Position numbers and translations under genes: made by a program. This document shows positions 36,390 through 46,694 of a stretch of DNA of 64,000 bases, in pieces. The notes under the pieces are model-generated. The model had not been told where the DNA came from, did no database searches, and saw nothing but the letters and a program-made list of their open reading frames with translations. The DNA comes from Rhodosorus marinus (lineage: Eukaryota > Rhodophyta > Stylonematophyceae > Stylonematales > Stylonemataceae), in the NCBI GenBank assembly GCA_029953675.1, contig JAMWBK010000005.1:1798001-1862000 (forward strand), given 5' to 3'. Positions within the stretch are counted from its first letter, which is position 1. Every line of letters starts with the position of its first letter.

Positions 36390-38751
36390 ATGCTGGCACC
36401 CAACGAAGAACAACCGGAAGTTTCCGAACCTACAACGTATTCGTTGGATAATCTCGACGTTGGTTCTGAAGAGTACTACTCTGCCAACTCTGACTTTGGA
36501 ATACCTCCACCTACTCCTCCCAAACTATTCGACCAAGACGGGTCGGAACGCCTTCTTGTGCTAGCGCTTGAGCAACAGGGCAAGTTGGATGATGCCCAAC
36601 AGCCACCTGAGGATAGTGTGCAACAAGATCAAAAAGTTGCTCAGGAAGAACCAGCTGCTCGTGAAGAATGGACCCCCCCGCAGCTTCGATTCGATGACGT
36701 TTATGTCAAGGTTTGTTGCACTGACAAGTCGACAAACCATGCACTAGAAAAAGTCTTCGAAAGCAGGACAACTTAGATTTGCTCCGCTCTAATTCCCTCT
36801 CTCTTCCACGCTTTGCCCGCTGTTGCAGGTTGCCACACAGAACAAGAAGACGCGCAACCTGTCCTTTGTCGTTAAGTCTCAGGAATTCCCAGCTCATGAA
36901 GGCACTGTCAGTGTACTTAGGTTTAACATGGATGGCAGCCGTTTAGCCACCGCTGGCAGCCACCTTTGTATCAACGTTTGGGACGTGACTGCTCCTCAAG
37001 GTTTGATAACCGTTTCAAAGTTCTCCAATAGTACCGGACCGGTCTGGTGCTAATCTTTCAGCTCACAAGTATAAAGTACTTCGGTGTTTCCAGAACTTGA
37101 GCAGCAGGTCGCCCGGATTGCCGCTACCTTGAGGAGACGAGGTCAAACCGATGGAGAACCACGACTAGAATATGGCGAGCTCTACCTCATAAACCAGAAT
37201 CCACTGCGCAAATTGATGGGTCATTCTGCCGACATAAAGGACCTTTCATGGTCACCCGTAAGCGCCCTACGGGATCGAACGAACCCCATCGGCTGATACT
37301 TCAACGAAATGCGCTGAAACCGGTGGCTCCCCTCTCTCTGACATTTTCAGAACAACTTCATTCTGTCGTCGTCAAACGACTGTACCGTCAGGCTCTGGCA
37401 TCCTGACCTGAACCCCCCATGCTTGAGGGTCGTTTCCCATCCCCATTTTGTTAACTGTGTTGCCTTCAATCCACATGACGAGGCGGTGTTCCTGAGTGGC
37501 TGCGCGGACCAAGTACTGCGAATTTTCAGCATCCAGCCTACGACGACTTTAGAACAGGAGATGGCCTGTCGTGGAATACCTACGTCTATCACGTTCGACC
37601 AAGACGGTAAATCGGCAATCATTGGAACTGTGTCGGGACTCATAAAGTTCTTCAATGTGGAACGTCTGGTACGTGTTCGAACTCTCTACAGCCTCGAATC
37701 TCATCTTCTGCCTAGCTCTGTCTGCTCCTGTGGTGGATTTTGACTTGGTAACAGTGTTGAATTGTTGCTGTCTGCCTTCTCATCGCTTGGACGATTTACT
37801 TCTTGAACGATTCTCCTCACAGAACGGCAAATGGAGATTGAAGTTGAGAACGGAGCAGGAAATTAGAGAACGGCGGACCAAGGGCCGCGGTGGAGTGAAG
37901 ATCAACAACATTGAAGTAATTTCCACGTCGGTGAGCAAAAAGAATCAGATTAGGTAGGAATTTCTATGTGGACAAAGGCTCGCCGCTGACCTGAACCTCT
38001 TGGTGTTTTGTGTGGGTCTTGCTAAATGCAGTACATTGCGTCATGCAACGATTCAGTGGTACGATTGTATAGCATGTACGACAACACACTCCGCGGGGTG
38101 TACAAAGGACACAAGAACCTAGTCAATTTGGGAGCGTCTCTGTCAGCGGATGGAAAGTTTCTCTTGGTAGGGTCGGAACCGAGTAGCGTTTTCCTATATG
38201 AGGTTGTTGACGAATCTAGGAGAAAACGGGGTGGGTTCTCGGTAAGCTGCATTGGCGATCTCAGTCTATCTTTTGCCGGAGTGCCGGAGTGCTGAAGTTG
38301 CCATTTCTGCTACTAGGAAAAGCGGCGTGTTCTTACTCATCGAGCTGAATTTTTCAAAGCCACCGAAAGCCGGCTCAGCTGTGCCACTTTCTACCCTGTC
38401 CGAGTCAAACCATGGACAAAGTCGCCAGCCGGAGGCGCTTCAAACCCAGCGTGGAGGGACACTGCGCCAGTGAGTTCACCAAAATTGCCCGAGTTCTCGG
38501 TTGCGAGAAGCAGAGTGATGCCCGCCGGCGTGGACAACTCGAACTTGGCGGATCTCCCAAGCCCCTCACCCCTTCCATCCCCGTCTCAGTTTGGGGCCCA
38601 GGGGAAGTCCCCGCAAGCGGGTACAAAGGACAGCTCGCAAACTCTTTACCCAGCGGCGGGACTTTTCATGGTGGTTGGCGCTTGGGACGGGACTCTATCT
38701 GTTTTCTACAACGTAGGAATTGACATGGCTTCCCTGGACTTTCTGTCGTAG
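36390..38751 (+). CDS. WDR44-like WD40-repeat protein
   Basis: Seven exons: 36390-36710, 36829-37000, 37094-37257, 37351-37668, 37823-37930, 38032-38241 and 38317-38751, giving about 575 residues. The first 110 residues are acidic and disordered. WD repeats follow: FPAHEGTVSVLRFNMDGSRLA, LMGHSADIKDLSWS, SSSNDCTVRLWH, HPHFVNCVAFNPHDEAVFLSG, GVKINNIEV and the NDSVVRLYSM unit, then a Pro/Ser-rich insertion before the last blade (VVGAWDGTLSVF). The GHSADIKDLSWS ... SSSNDCTVRLW ... HFVNCVAFNP ... SGCADQVLRIF arrangement is that of WDR44 (Rab11-binding in animals) and its plant relatives. Function in algae is unknown; a role in membrane traffic is inferred from the family only. Confidence 0.9.
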
Positions 38752-39243
38752 TAGATACTTAGGGCTCATGTTGGCCCCTCCGAACCGCAGAAAAACCCTA
38801 GACTTTTTAATCCCTCAGCACCACGCTGTTATGCGTTCCCAGTTGCTTTCGATGCTCGTCCAACTTGAATTGGGCTGCACCTCTCGAGGCCGACGTCGGC
38901 GGGAGGGAATGAATTTTCCTGAGAAACCACGAAGAACTAAGATTGGACCCCTACCTGAGAAGTTTTGAAGCTCTTTAGTTAGCAACAGCAAATTTTATTG
39001 TAGTAGTCGTATTCGTTCTCCTATTGAAGGATCTAGAGCACTAGTCATGAGACACAGTCTCTCAAAGAACAACTAATCACATGTTCGGTTGTCAAATATG
39101 GACGGCAAAGCATTAATCGTGGGAAAGCAACAAATGCACCTCCACGGAGTCCAGCATTCATCACGCAGTCGTCCCACATCCAGCAACGTCTCAAAGCTCG
39201 AAGTGTTTATGTACACGGTAACGTCGCAGAGCTAGAATTCTCC
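38752..39243. other. Convergent 3' spacer
   Basis: Between the WDR44-like stop (+) and the CBF5 stop (-). Nothing recognised. Confidence 0.5.
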
Positions 39244-41226
39244 CTATTCGCTCTTTCGTTTCTTCTCCTTCCTCTCCTTCTTGTCCTTCTTCTCCTTTTT
39301 CTCCTTCTTGTCCTTCTTCACCTTCTTCTCGCTTTCAGGAGCAGATTCGCTCTTCCCCTTTGACTTTTTGGGGCTTGATTCAGGTGTTTTCAGGGAAGCG
39401 TCCGAGTCCTTGCGTCCTTGTGATTTCTCCGGTGTACTGACCTCCATCGCGTCCGCAGGTACCTCCGAAGGCTTCGCACCTTGCAGGTCCGGATGCTCCT
39501 GCTTCCAACCCTGCAATTTTTTGTTCAACAACAGGGTGAAAACGGAAGTCAGAACTTTTCCTTTTTTTCGGCGCTCTCAAAACTAAGATTCTGTTCAGCA
39601 ACTTACGTCCGGCGTACTAGCGTTCGTTCTGCCATACTTGTCCAGCTTTCCTTCTTTGACCATCTGCTTCTTCTTCGAAGCCATTGGACCTAGGCCCCAT
39701 CGTCTAGGATATGTGTCGCGTTCCATGATCACCCTCTTGATCCTCGCAACAACGCCATGGTCAACGGTGGCGATTACAGCAGTTGTCATTTCCGCAATGC
39801 CCAGCGCGACGGCTTCTCCCTTTGTGGAGATGATCACCACCTCCTCACCATTTTCAATACCATCCTCGAACCTAGACAGAGCAGTAGAACGAAATGAGCA
39901 ACTTTTTCCCGGTCGAGATCCTCAAGTTTGCAAACGGGTTCGCAAACTTCAGGCAGGGATTCGTGGCCGCCAGAAGGAGCTCTCATTTTCGTAGTCTTAC
40001 ATACCTCAGCAGACCAGGAATCATCAGTTTCGCGCCATAACATACCGCGTTCACCGCAGAGTCCTTCACGACCAGACGCTTGTGTTTGACGAGCAAAACT
40101 TCCAACGGCTGAATTACATGTCTTAGATAGCTTTCGTCCTTGGTGTTGTCGTACATCCACTTCGCATCAAGAACATCGTGCATTGTACACAAATTATCTT
40201 CTTCTCCCATACAACCCGATCGCACTCGGCGAAGCTCCTGCATGTGTGCGCCAACACCAAGTAACAGGCCCAGATGTACGCACAGAGTCCTAATATATGT
40301 CCCTGCCTCGCATCTGAAAGACAAGAAGATAAGAAGACAAGCATCAAGTTAGACGACCAGAGGATTCGCTGCAGTCATGTCCTTTTGGCTTTCTCACTTG
40401 ACCCAGAACACTCCCAGTCTCCTATTATCGTCGTACTCAAGAAGCTTGCTTTCGTAGATGGTTCGAATACGAAGCTGCCTTTTTACTGCAGAGATAAGCG
40501 GCGGTCTCTGAAACAGAGCTCCAGTGAGCTGCTCAACTGCCCTTCGCATCTTGGCCATGTGATCCTAGTTTAAAAGGAACAGTTGAAGTCAGGAAGCAGG
40601 CACGCAATTCTGAGCGTGCACATGATGCCCGGAATCAACGCAGATGTGTACTCACCTCTCCTAAGGAGCTGTGGAGTCTTATAACTCCCACGTATTCCTT
40701 TCCAGCGCTCTGTTGTGATTTCACCAGCCTTGTCGAACGATCAATGCAAACCAGAAGACATCCAGTAACCTGGGGAAATGCACAGGGAGAATTTGAGGAA
40801 GAGCCGTCGCGGAAGCTCCACTCTTGAAATGGATCGTACCTTCGGATCGAGAGTTCCCGAGTGGCCGGTCTTTTCAACTCGCAATATCCTCTTGATCCAA
40901 GCGACGACTTCGTGGCTGGAAGGATTCGACGGTTTGTCAAGGTTAATAATACCGTATCTGATGTACTCATCAATTGGACGCTTCAATGGGGAGTGACCGT
41001 TTGGCAGTGGCGTGTAATGCGCAGATCTAACATTCAGCTTATCATAATTCTTGAGAAGCAGAGGCCAGTTTGAAGTATCCAACGCTGGAGTCTATAGCAT
41101 ACGCATGATGAACACTTTTCAAGTTAAGCGGGACTTTCACGCTTACAGGCAAACCGAATTCAGCAGAGTTAAAAAACCTATTCTCACCTTGCTCTCCGCC
41201 TTAATAACATGCTCTTGATCCGCCAT
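39244..41226 (-). CDS. CBF5: Dyskerin / CBF5, H/ACA pseudouridine synthase
   Basis: Catalytic subunit of H/ACA snoRNPs that converts uridine to pseudouridine in rRNA. Seven exons on the minus strand: 41188-41226, 40840-41091, 40656-40769, 40398-40564, 40005-40313, 39607-39871 and 39244-39510, giving 470 residues. The catalytic-Asp motif [14 protein letters not shown] spans intron 2. Other family stretches are [58 protein letters not shown] and the PUA domain ([11 protein letters not shown] ... [13 protein letters not shown]). The C-terminus is a long Lys/Glu/Asp-rich KKE-type tail typical of nucleolar dyskerins. All joins keep phase. Confidence 0.96.
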
Positions 41227-43692
41227 TCTACAACGCTCCACCCAGTCCCACCCAGACTCCCTACACCGACTTTCGGGGGGAAAAGCTAAGCAGGGATTTC
41301 CCAAGCTTAGTCTACGGGAACAAAGAACAAAACTGTAAAAAATATATATACACCTCTAAGCCAAATCTTCTCAGAACTGAACCCGAACGCACACACCCGG
41401 TTCCTTTTCCTCGACCTACCCCCCAAAATAAAAATCAAACCAAAACCTCACCCCCACACCCGTCAAAAACTATTGTCCCGATTTCAATAAAACCCGTCGG
41501 CTCTTGTCCTCAGGTTCTCTAAGTAGACATAATGCTTTCCAAACCTCAGAATTCGTTTTCAAGTAGCACTAACCCCTTCTTCATCCTCTATTCTACCCGC
41601 TCACTTACTGCTCACCACCAGTGATCCAAACAACCGCCGTTGATTCCTCCGACCGCGACCATCGTTTTTCGAGTGGAATTGAAGGGTTTGAGAAAGTTTT
41701 TGGTGGGGAGGCTCGGTCACATTTCATCGAGTTGGTACGAAGAGGGCATGAAGTAAGCTTTTTGTTTACCAACCAGAGAGGTTGTAGCTTATGTATTATC
41801 TACTATCAATGATCTGTTTAGATACATTTAGATACAGAATTCAAGTGGTTTCCGTTACCACAGCCATCGTTGTTTGTTTTCGGAATCCAAGTTGGACAGA
41901 GTCTGTGTGTTTGCTTCTGTTTAAATGCAAGCGGACCGAGTGCTTTCTCAATGTGAGTGGACCCTGTCTACCGAGGATAGAGGTTGTTAGCTTGTGTATT
42001 ATCTACTAGCATTGATCTGTTTAGTTCCTGTGGTTTCCGTTACCACAGCCATCGTTGTTTCTTTTCGCGATCGAAGTTGGACAGAGTGAGCGCGTTTGCT
42101 TCTGTGGAAACCAAAGCGGATCCAAAGGGACAGAGTGGTTTCTCAATGTGAATGCTTTCTCCTAGTGGACTTTCCCTGTTTACCAAGGATAGAGGTTGTA
42201 GCGTGTGTATTATCTACCTGCCTTGATCTGTTTAGATACAAAGTTCCGGAGGTTTCCACTACCAGAACCATCGTTTTGTTTTCGTAATCCAAGTGGACAG
42301 AATATGTGCGTCGGAATCGAAAGGGACAGAGGAGGGCTTTCTCATGTTAGCGCCTTCAGCAAGTGCGCTTTTTCTGTTTACGAAGGATAGAGGTTGTAGC
42401 GTGCGTGTTATCTATTAGCCTGGATCTGTTTAGTCACAAAGTTCCAGTGGTTCCAATGCCAGAGTCATCATTGTTTGTTTTCGTAATCCAAGTAGGCGGA
42501 GTGCTTTCTCAATCTGAAGGCTTTCACCAAGTGGGCTGTTTCTTGTTTGCTGCTGATGGAAGTGCTAGCTTACGGGCTATCTCTTAGCCTTGATCTGTTC
42601 ATACATAAAATTCAAGTGGCTTCCATAACCAGAGCCATCGTTTTCGGAATCCATGTAGGACAGATTGGGTGCTCCTGCGAAGTTCCGGTAGTAGTTTACA
42701 TCAGTTTCCGGCGCTAGAGACACATTTCTCGCAGAATCCATGTGGGACAGAGTGCTTTCTATAGTGAATGATTTCACAAAGTGGGCTTTCTTGTTTGATC
42801 AGGATAGAGCTTCTAGCTCATGTAATGTCTGAAATGGACAGCTGCTCGTGTGTATGCATGCCAGCTCTTCGTTCTCTCTTCTCACTGTGGTTAGGCTCTG
42901 AATACATGATGATGATGAAGTTCCAGGGGTTTCCTCAACCGGAGTCAGCCATCGTTTTCTGGATCGACGTGGACAGGCTGCTGTCAGCTCTGAGTGCTTT
43001 TACTAAGCGAGGTTTTTCCCTATCCGAACCAGAACTTCGAGCTTATGGATTGTCCTAGTGGTCTTGATCTGTTCACGTACAAGTTCTGGTCTAAATATCC
43101 ATCTGGCTGGGCGTGATACCTACCAGCCATCGTTTTCGAGATCGATTTGGACAGCGTGCGGTCTGTTCTGAATACCTTCATCAAGTGGAATTTTTCTTCA
43201 TCAATGATCGACTTTCTAGCTTCGCAGTCCCTGCTAGCCTTGAGCTGTTTAGAAACGAAATTCCAGAGATTCCAGCGACCACGGCCACCACAGCCTTTGG
43301 GAGGCAAATGTGTTCCAGAAGTAATGCTTACGATGCGTGAATTTACACTTCTTAGCAACTTTGCGATTGTCAACAAGCCTGCATCTTCTGACAACGAAAA
43401 AAGTGGAGACAACGATTCCCTTACCATCCCGAAGGAGCTCAAGGGGAGGGATGCGCGGGTGAGGGCTTCTTGTGCTTTTGCTCTCTCTCCGAGACAGAGT
43501 TTCCAGATTACGTGATGCCTTGATGGAAAACCTGTTGTTCTTCGCGAGCCTGCATCAGGTAGAATACGACATCCCGGGACGAGTACGATGACTTCCCTTT
43601 CCAAGGCATTGCCAGCCGAGGGCCAGTAGGTTAGTTGAGGATTAGGTAGTACTTTCCCGTCATTAAGTGCGTAAAAAATTTGTGTGCCCTCC
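41227..43692. other. Spacer containing a tandem array
   Basis: Upstream region of CBF5 and downstream region of the DCAF7-type gene. From about 41690 to 43310 it is occupied by a diverged tandem array described separately. Translations here look random, so no gene is proposed. Confidence 0.6.
41690..43310. repeat. Diverged tandem array, about 170-210 bp units
   Basis: About eight head-to-tail units. A GATCTGTTTA or GATCTGTTCA anchor occurs at 41811, 42013, 42224, 42423, 42592 and 43066, with GAGCTGTTTA at 43242; spacings are 202, 211, 199, 169, 474 (two or more merged units) and 176 bp. Each unit carries AAGTTCCAGTGGTTTCC, then AGCCATCGTT-TTTTCG, AATCCAAGTTGGACAGAGT and GCTTTCTCAATGTG, ending in AGGATAGAGGTTGTAGC. 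Units have drifted and one has an internal duplication (about 42650-42770). No terminal repeats or ORF suggest a transposon. Confidence 0.85.
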
Positions 43693-44961
43693 TCATGTAA
43701 CCACTGCGTTGACGGATGTGCCCGTTGCGAAAGCGATCCAAGCTGGCATTACCTCGCTCCATTGCACATTGTCGATCGCACTATGCGCGTCATAACTCAG
43801 CAAGGGCTGGAGCACAGGTTCCTGCGTTCTTTCAGGGGCTCCGGCTATGTCCCAAATGATAGCCCTACCCGACTCGCCTGCTGTGCATATATGATGCTCC
43901 GATCGCGGAGCCCAGGCGATTGAGTTAACAAAATTACCACCTTCCGCATCGCCCTCTTCAAATACACAGACAGGGCGATCCGGCACGCGAATGTCAAGGA
44001 CGACGCATTTCGGGGATTCCATCATGACTGTGGCCAAGTAGAAAGCGTTGTTCTTGTTCCAACAGACTCTCATCATGGCTCCCTGGTCCTCTGACTCGTA
44101 TATAATCGTGGAGTAGTCGAGACTTCGCAAGTCGAACAAGCGGACCGACCCGTCCGCGCCGGCCGAAGCGAAAAGATCAGGGCCTTTTGCAAACGCAAAG
44201 TCGTAGACTTCACGGTCATGGGCAATTAGTTGGTTTTTCACCTGCTGAGTCTCAACATTCCACACAGTGCAGGTTGTGTCAATCGACGACACACCCAATA
44301 ACGAACGGTCCACGGTATTCCAGTCAAAGGAAGTTAGAGGTGCGCAAAACTCGCTGCTTTGATTCTATAGCACGAGTTCGTAATGCATAGAACGGTTAGC
44401 TAGAGCACCGATAAGGACTAAAAGCGAACGGTGAGCGCCCGTTCAAAAGCAGTCATTCACAATCCGATGTGAAATAGGGGTAGATGGAGGAGTAGGGGGC
44501 TACTCACAGTCTTCAGTGTGTGCGGTGGTCCAATAGAGCCCTCTTTGACTTCCCATATTCTAAGACAATCGCCGGTTGATGCTAGAAAATCTCTGGTCTC
44601 TGACCTTGAGTCAGGGATGAACCCAAGCTTGGTCGCTGGATACGAGTGCGGAATATCACATACTTCCTTAAATTGCCTGGTCTGTTCATCGAACGAGACA
44701 ACTCGAACAAAGTTCCGAGACTCGTTCACGAAGCTTCCCATCGCCAGACGAAACGGTTTGTCCTAAGAAGACAAAGACACGATCCCACCATGAAGATCAG
44801 CCAACTACCCACAACCAGTGACCGACGCACGAGCGCCGGCCCAAAACAAAAACACGATTCTCTCGTTTCGTACGAACCTCCTTGTGGCTCCATGCCAAAC
44901 TGTACACCGGCCATGGTGCAGAGTACTCCAGAATCTCAGGAGCATCGGTTTGTGGGGCCAT
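43693..44961 (-). CDS. WD40 protein of the DCAF7/WDR68/TTG1 family
   Basis: Three exons on the minus strand: 44878-44961, 44508-44762 and 43693-44364, all phase 0, giving 336 residues (human DCAF7 has 342). Start MAPQTDAPEILEYSAPWPVYSLAWS matches the conserved YEAPWTVYAMNWS N-terminus. Then come FRLAMGSFVNE, HSYPATKLGFIPD, APLTSFDWN, the highly conserved SSIDTTCTVWN and LIAHDREVYD, SADGSVRLFDLR-type blade, VVLDIRVPDRP and NSIAWAPRSEHHICTAGE. The family are scaffold proteins for DYRK kinases, CUL4-DDB1 ligases and, in plants, MYB-bHLH complexes. Whether it partners the MYB factor of this window is unknown. Confidence 0.95.
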
Positions 44962-46694
44962 CCAGTCACATCCAAAAACACGACTTCCCAATCAACAACC
45001 AACCCCCTCCCTCGCGCCCAACCCCCCACCACCAACCTGATGAGTCCAGACTATCCAGGTACGCTAGCCATTCCATAAACCTCTACCGAATCTTGAGAAA
45101 TACTCTAAACAGACACCCTTCCCACCCCAAACAAAGAATTAATCGTTAAGTTCTTGTTAAGCTGCTCACCAGATCGATCGCTAGGCCTTCACCAGACGAT
45201 TTTCCAGTTGTGCTTGACAAGAAGCCAAGACTGGTCACTGTTGTCGTGAAACGGGATGGATCAATGAAACCTGTACACGGCAACGTTCTAGTCTTGAGAC
45301 AAGTTGCACTTGAACAAGAAGCATGACCGGTCAATATCTTTGGTGGAAGGAGGATGGATCGATAAACCTGTACTAGGCGATGTTCTAGGACTGGTCACCA
45401 CCTCCGAGGAACGGGATAGATCGATGAAACCTGTATCAAGGGATGTTCCGGATTGATGGAATTGTTCGCTCCGGCTGCGGCTTGAACAAGAATCAAGACA
45501 ATGGGCAGGTTTATCAATCCATACCTCTTCCCGGCGCGAACGTATCCTCTACTCGGCAGCTGCCTACTGCAAGCGCAACACTGGTTCTATTACAATCTAG
45601 GGGGAAAAGGTCAGGTTAACCCCGCTACCGGGGTCTCATGCTATGTTCAAAAGAAGAAACAGGGACCAGCGGATCGTCCCAACTTGTCCACGCGCAAAGT
45701 TGCGCAAGCTCCTCGAGCAAGCTCGGTGTTTCCTTGTCAAAGTGTCATGTTCAATACAGCTCGCACGTCGCTCGGCTCGTTCGTCCTGTTTGGTAAATGA
45801 TGCAGCCGTCTCGCAAGATCGAGGACTAGTCCCCGTTTGAACTTTGAGGAAGATTTGTCATGATGCCCGGGAAGCTCGCAATCTTGGACTACGGGGTGCT
45901 GCGTACTGAGGGGTATAGGATGAGCGCCTGACCAGAACAGACTCCCTGGCATTGCTGGAGTCCGAGGTTTCTCGGGCTCATTGAAATGCCGATCTCTCCG
46001 TTGTCTCTTTTTCGGTCGAACTTCGGAGGCCATCCAAGTTCGCGTTCGACAAGCCGTGTAGATCCAAGTTCACGGAAATGCAGGAATCGCTTCTCCTTAT
46101 TGCGATAGAATGAAAGGGCAGGATCCGATGACAACGAATCAAACTGTTAAGACCTACTTCTCTCGGGGCATGTACTAACGCATAATTCACCGAATAACGC
46201 AAAGTTGCGAAGCCTTTTCACATATTTGTTTGTACACTCATCGTACGAGGGTGCAGATAGAGATGACTTTGAGGGATCACCGTCCATGGCCAGATTGATG
46301 GCCACATGCTAACAGTTAACCCCAAAAATTTAACAATGCTAGGCTGCAATGTCTTTGTGCACAGCAAAAATGAGTTCAACAGTGTGCATTGTCTGCACAT
46401 CTTGAATCGCAGAATGATTAGCGCAACTGAAGCGGTTTCATCCGAACTGTCGGACTTCCCCCGAAAGGGATTTGCTTTCAGACTAACGTGTTCTCAGTGG
46501 AAGAAATGACGTGGCGCATTCGGATTGAAAGAGTCATCCAGTCCGTCCAAAGAGCAGTTTGGTCTCGATTTTTAACATTCTCCTTTAAGTTAGTTTATAT
46601 TTCATTAGTTAGAGCGAAAGAATTAGTAAATGTTTTCTAGATTTGCTGTGCAACTATGGTAAAAAGATATGCTAATACGGCTGGTCTTCTGGGG
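44962..46694. other. Intergenic region
   Basis: Between two minus-strand genes. It holds partial repeats near 45205-45500 and a 98-codon minus frame at 45737-46033 with basic, proline-rich sequence that I cannot support as a gene. Confidence 0.45.
45205..45500. repeat. Short imperfect repeats around a shared GATCRATRAAACCTGTA block
   Basis: The block ATRGATCRATRAAACCTGTA occurs at about 45256, 45354 and 45416, each followed by a GATGTTCT/AACGTTCT element; CTTGAACAAGAA also occurs twice (45310, 45481). Spacing is irregular (98 and 62 bp). Confidence 0.6.

Noticed and set aside
45737-46202. Overlapping minus-strand frames
   Set aside because: Two frames are open over the same stretch and neither has a recognisable domain or a clear start.
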